Origin: Tridacna crocea
Taxonomy: Eukaryota > Mollusca > Bivalvia > Cardiida > Cardiidae
Assembly (NCBI GenBank): GCA_943736015.1
Contig: OX031062.1
Location: forward strand, 3,392,501 to 3,456,500
Length of the DNA stretch: 64,000 bases
Reading direction: 5' to 3'
Made by a program: the position numbers and the translations under genes. Position 1 is the stretch's first letter, and the number at the start of each line of letters is the position of its first letter. Below are positions 1 through 12,344 of the stretch, piece by piece. The notes below the pieces were generated by a model, which saw only the letters and a list, made by a program, of their open reading frames with translations, ran no database searches and was not told the origin of the DNA.

Positions 1-1200
1 TTTGTTTACTTTTTACCAGTTTTTAAAATTCATTTTGCTGCCGGCGATGAACAGTTGGAAAACTGTATGATAACAGATTATCATCTTCAGAATGATTTCA
101 TACTTTAAGGTATGGTCTATATTCAGATGTACTTTAACACCCACATTGTATGCTTTTAGACACTATTGGGGCGTTCAGCCCTAGCAGCAGAATCAATCAT
201 ATTCCAAAAAACATTTTTTTGAAATGTAATGCCAAAACAAAATTGACAAAAATTAAAATCAGAAATTAATTCCATGAAAATGTCTGAAATGAGTTATATA
301 TATTGAATTCATTGCTGTCGAAACAAAACAAAAAAGGTAAAAAAACAGAGTTATATCTGCCTTTAATTTCAAAAATATTTCAGGAGGAAAACAATCGGGG
401 AAAGAAATGCATGCAATGATTTAGACATTAGAGACTAAGTAATATAAAAGCACCATCTGATTGATTTTTGAAGTTCACCTGTTTGAAATTTAAAAAAAAT
501 TGTGATGTGAGTTGCGGGTTAAAAACAGTAAAAAATTTATCAAGGGCAAATTTAAATTGAAGTAGTAAAGTACCGAGATGACTCAAACTACTTTGCAGAC
601 TTTGTTTAGAGAGGAAAAAATGTAGAAGTAAAAAAAATAACTGTAACTCTGATAAAATAATGTTTAAAAAAATGAGTAAAGTAAAGGGAAGATAACTCAA
701 AAACTGTTTGCTATAGAAAATTTTCGTCATAATTTTACAATTACCATTTAATATACTGTACATATGCAAAATATAATTGGAATCCCTTCATATATAAAAC
801 AATGTTGTGGTTTTTCGTAAAGTTGGAGAATTGAAAAAAGCTAAAATTTAGGCATGTCCGTTAATTGTCAAAAAACACATTTATTAAAAGAATTTTACAA
901 AAGTTTTAGCATAAGCTGTTATATCTGATATTGTCTAAGAAAGCATGAAATTGTTAACTTTCAGCTCTGAATAACAATAAAAATATTACCAATTTCCTAA
1001 CAGACTCCTCTTTGGGTCACAATTACCCCACCCACTTTGAACCTGCATACGTCCTTCAAACCTTTACTAATTGATTCAATATTGCATAATATTACAGCCA
1101 ATATGTATAGGTTTCAGTGTACAAAATTTTAAAAAAATCGGTAGTGGCCATGAAAAGGGCCTTATGGACACCCCTCCTTTACTGATTCATGTGGTACATT
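1..1200. other. AT-rich sequence without recognised feature
   Basis: Likely CEP41 intron. The 113-codon minus open frame at 428-769 is low-complexity Phe/Leu/Ser and is not credible. Confidence 0.4.
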
Positions 1201-1202
1201 GA

Positions 1203-1433
1203 TTAACCCTTTACCCCATAAGGCATTCCTATGGTATCTCTAATTGACCCTAAATAACAGCAAGGATGAAGCCATATTTTTATGTGAAAATGACACCTGT
1301 TGATAGCATAGAAAACATTGTGACAAAAGGTGAAATTGCTCGTCACGAGCAATTTCACCTTTTGCCACAATGTTTTTCCAAAGGCTCATACAAGCAATGT
1401 GTAGAAATGAGTATCTATGGAGTAAAGAGTTAA
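1203..1433. mobile_element. Fold-back MITE, alternative core subfamily
   Basis: TTAA at both ends. The core palindrome is GTGAAATTGCTCGTCACGAG rather than the AATGCTGGTAACCAG core; shared with the 18032 copy. Confidence 0.65.
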
Positions 1434-1741
1434 TGGCGATGCAGAACATTGATCTATTGCAAAAAGTTTTGATCCAGGTCAGCCTGCTCTGTCTACACAG
1501 GCTGACCTTAGTTGATACTTGTTTGCAGCTGCATTAAGCCCCCTTTTCACAGAGAATGGCAGACTTATCTTTAAGGTGTTTCACAACATTTTCAACATTT
1601 TTTCAGTTATATTACATTTACCAGTGTACCTTACCATAATTTCCATTTCTTTGAGAATGCTGGTGATCAACTTTTTGTCACAATGTTTCCAAAATCCTTA
1701 TTTCAGGATCATTCAAACTTAGGATTTTTTCTATAATCAGT

Positions 1742-1964
1742 TTAACTCTTTACCATACCACAAAATTTTAGACTTCTAAACAGAAAGTTATAATAATTTG
1801 CAGATGACAAAATAAACCTGAATCAAAAAGTGAAATTTGATTTGGGAAGGGTAGAAAACATTGTGGGAAAAGGAGAAAATGCTGGTTGGTAGCATTTTCT
1901 CCTTTTTCCCACGAAGTTTGTAAACGGCTTCTTTTGTTAGTCGGGATTGTCTGGTAATGGGTTA
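1742..1964. mobile_element. Fold-back MITE
   Basis: TTAA at 1742; the right end has decayed to TTAG. Confidence 0.6.
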
Positions 1965-2162
1965 GCCCTTTACAAGATGACAAAATTTTTGCCTTGTCCA
2001 ATTTGAAAGCGTTTGCAGACAGCAATTTCAATGTGGCTCAAATGGCACAATTTTTCTTTGATATTGGGGGAAACATGTGGGAAAAGGAGAAAATGCTGGT
2101 TACCAATAAAAGGCTTCTTTAAAGGGGTCATTAAAAGTTGTCATTGCGTTGTAAGGGGTGAA
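1962..2162. mobile_element. Fold-back MITE, decayed
   Basis: Abuts the previous copy. Left end CCCTTTACAAGATGAC and half of the core palindrome remain; the other half is deleted. Confidence 0.5.
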
Positions 2163-2219
2163 AGGGATGCATCATGACTCTAGTTGAGCTTCATAGAATG
2201 ATGTTTTACACCGACAGTA

Positions 2220-2920
2220 CTGTTCAACACTGTATGCCGAAGTTTATTATATTGGTAAGAAATTCTTGTGATTTGATTGGATAATATGCCCCGAACATCT
2301 ATATCATGTATACACTGGCAAAACCAACTCAACCCATTACCACACAATCCCTACTTTTGACGCCCCTTAGAAAGAAGCCCTTTGAAAACACTGTAGGAAA
2401 AGGAGAAAATGCTGGTAACCAGCATTTTCTCCTTTTCCCACAGTGTTTTCTACCCTTCCCAGAACAAATTTCAATTTTTCAGTTACCTTTATTTTGTCGT
2501 CTGCAAATGCTTTCAATTTGAACCAGTCTAAAATTTTGTCGTGTGGTAAAGGGTTAAGAACAGTTTCAGTTTTGGGTACCCTGTATAGTTACAATCATGA
2601 CTACACTTCAAACACAACATCCAAAATGGCTGCATCCATCATTTTTAAAAAGTTTCAGTGACGTAAGTTCCCAGTGATGTTGACAGTTTTCAGTAAACTG
2701 GGGCAATGAAAAGGGAAATTCTACTTCGTCAGCATACCCCGTTTTGGAACCCAGACACGGGTAAATTTTGCTTAACACACATTGGAATGGAAAAACTTTG
2801 CAGTAAAATAAATTTATTGTACGGTCAGGTGGCAGGGGACTTGGAAACTTGTTCACTTCTGTGGTGAATCATGTCGCCCGAAGCCGAAGGCAGTTCCCTG
2901 CCACCTGACTGTACCACAAA
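2220..2920. mobile_element. Truncated copy of the large fold-back element, split by a MITE
   Basis: 2220-2328 and 2560-2920 match parts of the left half of the 58.6-60.4 kb element (ATATCATGTATACACTGGCA; CAGTGACGTAAGTTCCCAGT; the GGTGGCAGGG palindrome). The fold-back MITE at 2329-2557 sits inside it, so the MITE is younger. Confidence 0.6.
2329..2557. mobile_element. Fold-back MITE
   Basis: Well-preserved copy nested in the truncated large element. Right TTAA intact, left end TCAA. Confidence 0.65.
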
Positions 2921-3501
2921 TGTTCCAGTCCACTGTGCCACTTTGTAGAAAAAATGATGTCTGTGTTGCTAAGATGTATACAAGCAGAAAAATACTATAA
3001 TGTTCATATTCATTAAAACAAAAAATGCAGCAAAAGTCCCTTAAAGATTAGAAAATTGCAAAAATAGCTTGACTTGCCCCTAATACCCCCTGCACGCCAA
3101 ACTCATTCTCTGTCTGTTTCGAAAATTTTTGTCAAACAGACTAAAACTGTTTTCAGACAGGGTGGACGAAGAAGCAACCTTTTATCATCTGTTCATGAAC
3201 TTAAGGGACAGGTCAGGACGGATAGGGTGCTCCAGAACTTTGAGCTTGCTCAAAATATTTTGTCCTACATTCCGTCCTGTAATTAGACAGAGTGATAACA
3301 TACTTAAAACAAGATGTATGTTCTATAAACGGAACTGCCGTACTTCGATCCTAATAGAGACACAATGCAATCTGGCATCAATTGGTAGTGTGTTTGCATT
3401 TTACAAACCAAAATTACACATCTTATCATGATCACAGCCCGTTCTATGATTTTGTTGACAGGGGTATGATTTTCCAAGAACAGGTTTGGTGAGATGCAGA
3501 C

Positions 3502-3730
3502 TTAACCCATTACCACACAATCCCTACTTTTGAAAACCCTGAGAGAGAAGCCTTTTGAAAACATTGTGAGAAAAGGAGAAAATGCTGGTAACCAGCATTT
3601 TCTCCTTTTCCCACAATGTTTTCTACTCTATCAAGGGCAATTTCTGCCATTTGAGCCATCTTTAATTTGTCGTCTGCAAATGCTTTTAATTTGGACCAGT
3701 CTATAATTTTGTCGTTTGGTAAAGGGTTAA
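3502..3730. mobile_element. Fold-back MITE
   Basis: TTAA at both ends and an intact core palindrome. Confidence 0.65.
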
Positions 3731-4076
3731 GACATTATCAGGCCAAAATTACATGTCCTATCCCAACCGAAATCTGTTTTCCAATTATGTCAGGATGGGT
3801 TCAAAAGTAATAAGAATTAGTTTGGTGTTACGAGTACTTTAGTTAAACTGTTTTCATTCTGCTGTCCATGTACAGTTTATAGAGCTAATATATCTTCTTG
3901 TGAATGAACACATTTCATACTGAGCTACATCTGTAAACATTGACCCATGAATGGTTCATGGGTTGAAAGTGATGATGGACAATACATATTTGTCTTTCAT
4001 CTGTTTAATCTGATAGATAAAATCTGATGAATGGATTTGTATTATGAGGCTCACCAAGGCTTGGGTCATATAATTT

Positions 4077-4285
4077 TTAACTTGTTACTGCACAAACTTG
4101 ACTTTTGAAAACATAGTGGGAAAAGGAGAAAATGCTGGTAACCAGCACTTTCTCCTTTTCCTACAATATTCTCTACTCTATCAAAGACAAATTCCATTTT
4201 TTGATCTACTTTTAAATTGTCATCTGCAAATACTTTCAATTTGGACTACCTAAATCTATCATTTGCTTGTGTGGTAAAGAGTTAA
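4077..4285. mobile_element. Fold-back MITE
   Basis: TTAA at both ends, with a shortened left arm. A decayed core from another copy follows at about 4530-4640. Confidence 0.6.
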
Positions 4286-5112
4286 CTTGTTCGATAAAAA
4301 TGATTACATGTACCTGAACACTCATGTACGATCCTCTATGAACAGCGATGACAAGGTATTAGTTTTTCCACATTATATTGCATGTTTTATTTATGAAAAT
4401 TAAAGTACATCCCATATCAATGAAGCAGACCATAACTAATGACTTGAAAAATGATCTATCAATCCTTTACAAAAAAAATTCCATATTTTCACAACTATAA
4501 AGAGAAATCCATATTTTCCCAACTACAAAGAAAACATTTCAGGGAAAAGACGAAACTGGAGGTAACTGGCATATTTTCCTTTTCCCACAATGCTATCTCG
4601 GCTAAATTCTATCATATTTGACTCTTAATATTGTAAATGCTCTTAAAGGTGGCCTTCAGATTTTGGGACAAAAATTTTACAAAAAATAATCTTTATACTC
4701 CCAAAGCCTTATATTTTTCATTCATAAAACCCCAGTAGTCGAAAACCATCCAACAACAAGAGAAATTAGAGATTTACTACAGCCCAGGTCCACGCCGACG
4801 GGAAACACTGTCTATTTCTACATGAGCAACTTTCTCATTTACATACTGGAAATACACAGACAAAGCTTCAAACATATCGTCCAAAGAAGACATTATGGAA
4901 AATAATTACATATTTGTTATTTTATGAAATTTAAGTGTCACTAGTCACGTGCCAGTCACTTGGCATTCCCACAATGCTTGTTTTGATTTTGGCGCGAAAT
5001 CTAAAAATAGCTTGACTGAAGGTGATGATGGACAATACGTATGTGTCTTTCATTCGTTAAAAGTCGAGATTGTGTGGAAAAGACTTAAATTGTTAGTTGA
5101 GAAAAGACTTAA

Positions 5113-5525
5113 ATTGTTAGTTGAGACCCAGGAGCTCAGTCGGTGCAGGCTTTGAGAACACTGGGTCATGGGTTTGATCATTGGCTTGGCCAATTTCTTT
5201 TCAAGGATCAATGAAAGTCATTGAGATAGGATTCATTCCTCTCCCACCACTGACCATTGTTTCAGCGATGGTTATGTCAAAAACAGCCACGGCCTTTCTT
5301 TCTTTGAATGGTGTTTTACACCACTTTTAACATTACTTCAGTCATATCACTGCAGCAGCTCACATATTCATGTTTTCCTAGGTTTCACCAATACAAGGCT
5401 GGGCTCTGGAGTGTCTTGCTCAAGGACATCCCTGTAAAATAACCAGTGGAGCCAGTGAGGCTAGAACCCGGGACCTCCAGGTCTCACATCATTACCACTG
5501 GGCCACACAGGACCCAGCTAGGAAT
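5113..5525. repeat. Pair of tRNA-derived SINE fragments, head-out
   Basis: On the plus strand GCTCAGTCGGTGCAGGC (A-box-like) and GGGTTTGATC. On the minus strand from 5520, GGCCCAGTGGTAATGATG and GGGTTCTAGCC (A and B boxes), followed by a body ending in ACTGAAGTAATGTTAAAAGT. The last motif resembles the tail of common molluscan SINEs. Confidence 0.5.
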
Positions 5526-5884
5526 GAAAAAGTGTGCAGAGTAATGGTAAAAGAGACTCCAGGAAAGCATGGATAGATCAACTGGCTGCAACGACATACC
5601 TGAAATAATGTTGAAAACAGCATGTAATCTATCAATTTAATCTGCGTTAAGCTGTTTTCATCAATATTTTAGTGATATACCTGTAGCTAGTGCACCCAAG
5701 CTTGCATCCCTACTTTTTTGTTTTATCCAGCACTGTACTCAGTAGACTTTCAAAGCAACTGGCTGCCTACATACCTTTATCCAGCTTTGAGTGAAGGGGA
5801 GCGGAAAGTCCTATTGCAGTGACCATAATCAATCTTCAGTCCTCAAAAAAAGTAAGAAGTTACTAAAAGAAGCATCAAACTGAT

Positions 5885-6090
5885 CACCTGGGTTTTACGC
5901 CATTTTCAAATTATTTTAGTCATATCCCAACAACAGTTTGCAGATTCATGTATGTCCTGGATTTTAGCTGTACTAGGTAAAGGCTCTGAAATGTCTTGAC
6001 CAAGGATACTATGACAAAAAAAAAAAAACATGCGAAGCTCAAACCTGTAGCCTCCATTTTACCACAGAGCCAAGCAGCACCACAGGTGAA
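5885..6090 (-). repeat. SINE fragment
   Basis: The minus strand shows an A-box-like GGCTCTGTGGTAAAATGGAG and a body like the 5.3-5.5 kb SINE (GTCAAGACATTTCAGAGCC), interrupted by an A-rich run at 6017. Confidence 0.4.
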
Positions 6091-6299
6091 TCAAAATATG
6101 GACAATTACGTATCAAAAGTAAGGGATGGACTTATCACAATATTAAACACAATAAAATATTCAACAAATCAATGAATCAATTCAGTCGTGCATGAAATAT
6201 TTCCTGTTTTGTTTTTGATAATTAACATCATGATGGATCAACCCTGCAACCCTGCATAGAAAACAAATGTTTGACATGACAATTTTGAAAGCAAACTAT

Positions 6300-6530
6300 T
6301 TAACTCTTTACCACACGAGGGTTAGGGTTTGACTGGTCCAAATTGAAAGTATTTGCAGACGACAAAATAAAGGTGACTGAAAAATTGAAATTTGTTCTGG
6401 GAAGGGTAGAAAACACTGTGGGAAAAGGAGAAAATGCTGGTTACCAGCATTTTCTCCTTTTCCCACAGTGTTTTCAAAAGGCTTCTTTCTCAGGGGTGTC
6501 AAAAGTAGGGATTGTGTGGTAATGGGTTAA
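6300..6530. mobile_element. TTAA-flanked fold-back MITE (reference copy of the family)
   Basis: Best-preserved copy of the commonest repeat here. It lies between two TTAA tetramers, with ends CTCTTTACCACAC and GTGTGGTAATGG, and has a near-perfect ~100-bp internal palindrome whose core reads GGAGAAAATGCTGGTTACCA and then its complement. TTAA target sites and CCC-like ends suggest a piggyBac-mobilised non-autonomous element; this is inference. It encodes nothing. Confidence 0.7.
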
Positions 6531-6705
6531 TGCTCCTATGATTAAAATTGTCTTAGAACAGAATGAATTGGGGAAAATAAAGAAGTGGTAAGTACCATTT
6601 CAAAGGTGTTTTTCTTCAGAATAAGTAAAATGTGGATTGTTTTGGTCTGGGTTGCTATGGGTTGATTGGCCCAAAGGTAGGGTTGTTAGGTACATTATTA
6701 TTGGC

Positions 6706-6934
6706 TTAACTCTTTACCACACGACAACATTTTAGACTGGTTCAAAATGAAAGCATTTGCAGACGACAATATAAAGGTGACTGAAAAATTGAAATTGGTT
6801 CTGGGAAGGGTAGAAAACACTGTGGGAAAAGGAGAAAATGCTGGTTACCAGCATTTTCTCCTTTTCCTACAGTGTTTTCAAAAGGCTTCCTTTTCAGGGG
6901 CGTCAAAAGTAGGGATTGTGTGGTGATGGGTTAA
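6706..6934. mobile_element. Fold-back MITE
   Basis: TTAA at both ends; close to the 6300 copy in sequence. Confidence 0.65.
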
Positions 6935-6966
6935 ACACCAACAATCAGGTGGTCACTATCAGACAA

Positions 6967-7195
6967 TTAACTCTTTACCAAACGACAAAATTTTGGACTA
7001 GTCCAAATTGAAAGCATTTGCAGAGGACAAAATAATTGTGAATAAAAAATTGAAATTCGATTTAGTAAGAGTAGCAAACATAGTGTGAAAAGGAGAAAAT
7101 GGTGGTTACCAGCATTTTCTCTTTCTCCAACAATGTTTTGAAAGGCTCTCTTTCTCAGGGTTGTTAAAAGTCGGGATTGAGTGGTAAGGACTTAA
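6967..7195. mobile_element. Fold-back MITE, older copy
   Basis: TTAA at both ends, with several mismatches in the core. Three copies lie within 900 bases here. Confidence 0.6.
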
Positions 7196-7551
7196 AGGCC
7201 GACTAGTTGTCGAATGGTAACAATTAGAAGATCAAATTGCAGACATTTTTTAATTCATACCATTTCAAAGTATTGATATTATGAAGAATCTGATAATTTG
7301 TTACAGTGCATTCTGTCAAAGTTCAAATTGCTGGCAAAACATAAAAAAAATATGTAAACTGGCGACTTTTGTTTTAGTTTAAGGACATTTTTCTGCCAGT
7401 GACATGAACATTGATGGGATATGGAGAGGAACAATAATTATGTACCATCAAGACAAAATCCATAATAGTATGGATTAAATTTGTATGTTTATTCCTGAAT
7501 TGTTTACTTTTAAATTTTTAAAAATGCTGAAAATGTAATAGCCAAAAATAC

Positions 7552-7779
7552 TTAACCCTTTCCCAAAAAAGCCCTGGTTTTTACGTGTCTGCAGAAAAAC
7601 TCTTTTGAAAACACTGTGGGAAAAGGAGAAATTGCTCGTAACGAACAATTTCTCCTTTTCCCACAGTGTTTTCTACCCTTTTAGAGAACTTTCTGCCATT
7701 TTCACCAAATCTGAAATTGTCTTCTGCAAACTCTTTTGGTCAGGAAGGGTCCAAAATTTATCGTTTGGGAAAGGGTTAA
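7552..7779. mobile_element. Fold-back MITE, hybrid core
   Basis: TTAA at both ends. The core is GAGAAATTGCTCGTAACGAA, intermediate between the two core types. It lies 49 bases downstream (transcript sense) of CEP41 exon 3. Confidence 0.6.
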
Positions 7780-7827
7780 AAGGACTGTGACAATAATAAA
7801 GGGAAGGGTAAAGACAAAAATGCTTAC

Positions 7828-7875
7828 TAGACTTGATGTCTTCTAACTTTTCCATGTACTTTGTGATACTTGCAC
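7828..7875 (-). CDS. CEP41: CEP41 coding exon 3 (ASITKYMEKLEDIKS)
   Basis: Acceptor GATTTCAG|GTGCAAG and donor TCTA|GTAAGC; 48 bases. After the split Gly it reads ASITKYMEKLEDIKS, matching the TKY-x-EKLE-x-IK stretch of CEP41. The intron before it is about 4.2 kb and full of MITEs and a large palindrome. I could not find the next exon (expected KYKKDE-like) in 1-7800, nor the rhodanese domain, so the rest should lie left of the window. Confidence 0.85.
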
Positions 7876-7899
7876 CTGAAATCATAGAATAAGTCTTGA

Positions 7900-8196
7900 T
7901 ATATGGCTAATATACACAGGATTGGAACTATTTTACGCAGCTCACAATAATCACACATAATTCTGCAACCTATAGCTAACATTTGCAATTTGTGTTTAAA
8001 GAAGATCAGACCCTAGTTCAAAATATGCTATTTAACCTTTAAACTGCTAAGCGTGACTCACTGACCTTTTGCAGACAGTGTAGATCAAGATTAACCTGCA
8101 CAGAAAGAGCAGTCTGATCTTGGATTTACATTGTTCAATAAGGAGATACCATTCGCCAAAATATGACTTTTAAATAACAACATTTTTAACAACAAG

Positions 8197-8228
<32 letters not shown>

Positions 8229-9690
8229 AATTGAAAATTTCAATTCAGTTATTTAGCAGGATAAGGGTTAATCTCCAACCAAAGAATCCTGAGTTTTAAC
8301 AATCCAATAGAGAACTTTAAAAAAAAAAAAAATGGGGGAAATTGACAAAAGCTGGCTACCAGCTTTGTGTCCTATTCCTGCAATGCCGTGTTCTCATCCA
8401 AGACAGTTTCACTGTTTGAATCACATGTATGTAACCTTCTGTAATTGCTTTGGATTTGGACAAGTTTAAAATCTGGTCTATGGATAACAGTGGTCTCAAC
8501 AACGAGACGTTACAGTAGATTTTTTATGCTTGGACATAATTGTAGAACATTCTATCTCAAGTCCATTATAGATTTTCTTGTAGCAAAGATAGAGGGCTAT
8601 ACTGAATTTCTGTTCTGTCAGTTTAATATGTATTGAAGCGAAATGCAATTACTTTTCAGTAACAAACATGATCAAAATGCAATTACTTTTTAGTAACAAA
8701 CATGATCAAAGACAAAATAAACCCTTTATCACATGAACAGTTTGTACAGGTCATTTTATAACATGTAAATCTCATAAAAAATCACGGACAAAATTTATCA
8801 TGTGTGGCAGTCATTTTGTCTGTTTTCAGGAAGGTAAACAACTCAAGTAAGAGACGAAACACACTGTTTTCTCTTATGTTTTGCTCTTAAATATTTTTCA
8901 AGATTTCAAATGAAGGGTTATTAAATATGCAAGGAACAAGTAGAGTAAGTGCTCTTCCCACAGAGCAGCCCGTACTGCTTGACATGAATGCTATACTAGA
9001 TTGGCATTACCGATTAAATCTTATTGCTGCCAACTAAAAACAAAGAAAGTGCCGATATTGGCGATTGTAAAAAATGTGATCAGAGAAAATGGACGACTGT
9101 CAAATTGTTATCAGGTTTGTATACTGAACACTTTCCAAACTGTGAAATCGGCCTATGCCAACTTGATTATCATATATCTCCTTGTACCTCCCTTAACTAT
9201 CCGATAGATGAAGACCTGATAACAGTCACGCTCTGCCAGTTACTGAGTACGCCTGTTCTATAAATAGAATACATTCATGAACAATCACAATTTTTTGGAC
9301 ACTGTGGTGCTGAATGAATTATGTACATGAAAGTGAAGTTTTACTTTCGTTTATCGAGTAAATTTGACAGCATCAATGGCGATTTTTCTCAAATACTTGA
9401 CCTTTTAAGGTTTGTGTGGCCTTATAAGATTCTTTTCTTATGAAGTTCCTTTTGTAATAATGAATGCTGGGTCTATATTTCGCCAAATGAGTTACAGATG
9501 TACAGTATTGTCTGATAAGTTTCGGAGATTTTCGTCTTCAAGAAAGGCAAAGTGTGAAAGGGTATTTCTTAGATCATTTGCAAGACAAAACAGATATTTT
9601 GCATTGCATTTAATCAAAATCATATCATAAATATCTCTTGCAATGCATGAATTAATGACTGGTACGCAGAAATTGAAATAGCTGTTGAGC
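7900..9690. other. Intronic sequence of CEP41 with only repeat debris
   Basis: 8045-8140 is part of the hairpin family seen at 41960. Poly-T lies at 8200-8222 and poly-A at 8319. A 33-base direct repeat occurs at 8641 and 8674. An unassigned open frame of 79 codons lies at 9024-9263. No exon could be supported. Confidence 0.5.
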
Positions 9691-9699
9691 TACCTTTTC

Positions 9700-9828
9700 A
9701 AAGGTAGAAAACATTGTTGGAAAAAGAAAAAAATGCTGGTTTCCACCTTTTTCCTAGAATTAATAATAGCCTTCTTCAGGATTGTTCAAACTGAGGATAT
9801 ACGATCCCTGGTGTGGTGAAAGCTTAAG
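9700..9828. mobile_element. Fold-back MITE remnant
   Basis: Keeps AGAAAACATTGTTGGAAAAA and half of the core; ends are degraded. Confidence 0.4.
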
Positions 9829-10404
9829 CCTGATTAAAATACACATTTTATTTTTATGAAACTTTTTGATCATTTACCAGCCTACATGTATAAGCACAGG
9901 AATTTGTAGCTGACTTTCAATACTTGGCTCTCTCATGTATGTAATGAGACCATTAAAAATATCTTTAAAGAACAATGACTTAAAAATTATATCAGCGATG
10001 CAAAGCTGTAGATCTAGATTTATATTTACCATACAGGATTCATTGCCATTAAATACTCAGAAATTGAGACTAAGACCAAGTCAAAGTGATTAGGCTCACA
10101 GACTGATCCCAGGTTTTGACAGACCACAGGAATTTGACGTTCTATAATCAAAATAAATGATAAAAATATGAAAAAAAAATCTGCCCTATATAATATAAAC
10201 ACAAGGAATGGAACGTCTCGATTGCTGGCGCTAGCACCCGACAGCCTTTCCCAACCAAAATCACCCACGAAACAAACATTGATCATAATCTCCTTTAGCC
10301 TAGCGATAGACAACAAATTAAAGTACCTGCGACATCCGGCGATACCTCAGTAGACACCTTTCAACCGGAGATATCCGTCATGTTTTACAACTCTATCAGT
10401 AAAT

Positions 10405-10706
10405 TTTGATTAGTCTGAGACACCATTCACTGACGTCACAAGAAGAGCCAGGAATTGTATTTTTGTATTACTTATTACTATTATTTTTTTCGTTTTTAAG
10501 GTATTTATGGACATCACATGATACTAAAAATTTTTCTAGAAGTAACTAACAAAAGTATTTGAGCACATGCCTTTTTAAAGAAAAGATATTTGACTGTTGC
10601 GAATAAGGAAATCCCCCATCAAGCGAGGAAACTCTATAAACTGAAGCCGTATTGGACCGCTCATGGGAATCATGTGACGTCAGCGAATGGTGTCTCAGGC
10701 AAATCA
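10405..10706. mobile_element. Small inverted-repeat element
   Basis: Begins TGATTAGTCTGAGACACCAT and ends with the near-complement (GCGAATGGTGTCTCAGGCAA), each arm including a TGACGTCA-like site. About 230 bp of AT-rich DNA lies between the arms. Confidence 0.5.
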
Positions 10707-10708
10707 AA

Positions 10709-11620
10709 AGTAGTATCTCTGACAGGCTACAGGACGGTTTAGTTGCGAATTTCGCTTATGATAGAGGAACCGTGAGCGAAAATCTTTGTTTGGGTTAGGG
10801 AACCAGACTGTTCAAAATTCAAATTCCGTTGAGTGCGCATGCCTGTTTAACGGAAGTCACTGTGTTAGTTGTTTACAAATTACACTGGATTTATTTACGT
10901 TGGGAAAAAAGGTAAATTTCTATTGATTTAATTGGTATTTCGTAGCACAGATTGTGTGATGGTAAAGATTAATCATTTATCTAACGATCCATGCCCATTT
11001 TATAAGCTGTTATTGGAAATTATGTCACATAGAGCCATTCGAAAAGATGCAGGTAAAATCGTATTTTTTCCAGACATATTTAATGATGGTTGGCCTGAAG
11101 GCGTATGCGAAGAACAGTAACAAAAATAGCATCGGAGCAGACACCTTCAGACTGAAGGTAGCGCCAACCTACCTTCAGTCTGAAGGTGTCTGCTCCGATG
11201 CTATTGTTGTGACTGGTCTTTGCTAACACCTTCAGGCCAGCCATTCATTAAACCCTTCTGGAAAAAATACGATGTTACCCGCATCTTTTCGAACGGCTCA
11301 ATGCGACAAAATTTCCAATGACAGCTAATAAAATAGGTATGGACCATTAGATAAATGATTAATCTTTAAGAGCACACGAAATATGCTGCAAAATACCAAT
11401 TAAATCAATGGAAATTGACCTTTTTTCCAACGTATATAAATCCAGCATAATTTGTAAACAACTAACACGGCGACTTCCGTTAGTCAGGCATGCGCACTCA
11501 ACGGAATTTGAAATTTGTACAGTCTGGTTCCCTAACCATATACAGCCAAGTTCGATCAAGGTGTGTTTGTTTACAGCAAAATTCGCAACTAAACCATCCT
11601 GTAGCGTGTCAGAGATACTG
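10709..11620. repeat. Large palindrome with ~450-bp arms
   Basis: The arms pair from AGTAGTATCTCTGACAGGCT on the left to AGAGATACTG on the right around a 9-base spacer (GCGCCAACC, 11161-11169). The inner 50 bp of each arm are perfect (ACACCTTCAGACTGAAGGTA) and pairing weakens outward with indels. A third, partial direct copy follows. It lies in the CEP41 intron. Confidence 0.75.
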
Positions 11621-11639
11621 CGATTTCTGCCGAGACATG

Positions 11640-11970
11640 CACATTGAAAAGATCACCATGTTTTGATTTCTGGTGAAGTAGGTCAACGATTATTTACGTT
11701 GAAAAATACAGATTTGAACAAAGGTAAGAGTTGGATATTAACTAACATCATTTTTTTTGTAAAGATTAATCATTTATCTAACAATCCATGCCCATTTTAT
11801 TAGTTGTCATTTGAATTTCTGTCGCATAGAGCCGTTCGAAAAGCTGCGGGTAAAATCATATTTTTTCCATACGGGTTCAATGAATGGCTGGCCTGAAGGT
11901 GTTAGCAAAGACCAGTCACAAAAATAGCATCGGAGCAGACACCTTCAGACTGAAGGTAGCGCCAACCTAG
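11640..11970 (+). repeat. Partial direct copy of the palindrome's left arm
   Basis: TTATTTACGTTG, AGATTAATCATTTATCTAAC and GACACCTTCAGACTGAAGGT recur in left-arm order, with a deletion between. It ends at AGCGCCAACCT, the palindrome's centre. Confidence 0.6.
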
Positions 11971-12093
11971 CTTTAGATTGTCACTGCATTAATGACTACC
12001 ACAAGGGTTTCAGAGCTTCAATCTGAGAACTGAGTGTGCTTAGCTTTAACACAAGATTTCCAAAGCTAAAACAGATGAAAAATCAAATCTTAC

Positions 12094-12157
12094 CGGTATC
12101 CACAGTTGGTCGAACATGTTTGTACTTCGGATTCTCTGGAATTTTCTTGTTCAAAAT
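12094..12157 (-). CDS. CEP41: CEP41 coding exon 2 (ILNKKIPENPKYKHVRPTVDTG)
   Basis: Acceptor TTTTTTAG|ATTTTG and donor ACCG|GTAAGA; 64 bases. It encodes LNKKIPENPKYKHV, then RPTVDTG split at the Gly codon. The pattern K-x-I-P-x-N-P-x-Y-x-H-V and the following DTG are the hallmark of the CEP41 N-terminus as I remember it from vertebrates. Phase 1 at its 3' end is matched by exon 3. Confidence 0.85.
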
Positions 12158-12278
12158 CTAAAAAAATAGTAGTAGAACAATTTTAAATCCTCAGCCTAAC
12201 CACAATAGATTTAGCAATCGTGTTCAAAATATCTTATCCAACAACTGCATTTATTTCAAGATAGAAATTCAAACTTAC

Positions 12279-12317
12279 ATCAACTTTTTTTAGTCGAGAC
12301 GTGCTTACGGCAGACAT
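12279..12317 (-). CDS. CEP41: CEP41 coding exon 1 (13 aa)
   Basis: ATG at 12317, MSAVSTSRLKKVD, then the donor GAT|GTAAGT. CEP41 is a ciliary/centrosomal protein needed for tubulin glutamylation in cilia; its N-terminus is short and basic before an IP-NP-Y motif. The start is supported by the splice to exon 2, whose residues match CEP41, and by a GC-rich motif just upstream. The first residues themselves are weakly conserved. Confidence 0.75.
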
Positions 12318-12344
12318 CTTTGTATATATTCGCAACTATGCAGC

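Noticed and set aside
428..769. 113-codon minus-strand open frame
   Set aside because: Low-complexity Phe/Leu/Ser composition from AT-rich DNA, with no start context, homology or splice signals.
1..7827. Further CEP41 exons
   Set aside because: I looked for the KYKKDE-like exon and rhodanese motifs on the minus strand and found none. The exons are probably outside the window.
9024..9263. 79-codon plus-strand frame with CKKC and other Cys
   Set aside because: The Cys pattern is suggestive, but there is no recognisable domain, no neighbouring exon and another long frame overlaps it. Kept as unassigned intron.
10932..11120. 62-codon frame inside the left palindrome arm
   Set aside because: The other arm and the third copy do not preserve it; it is a by-product of the repeat.
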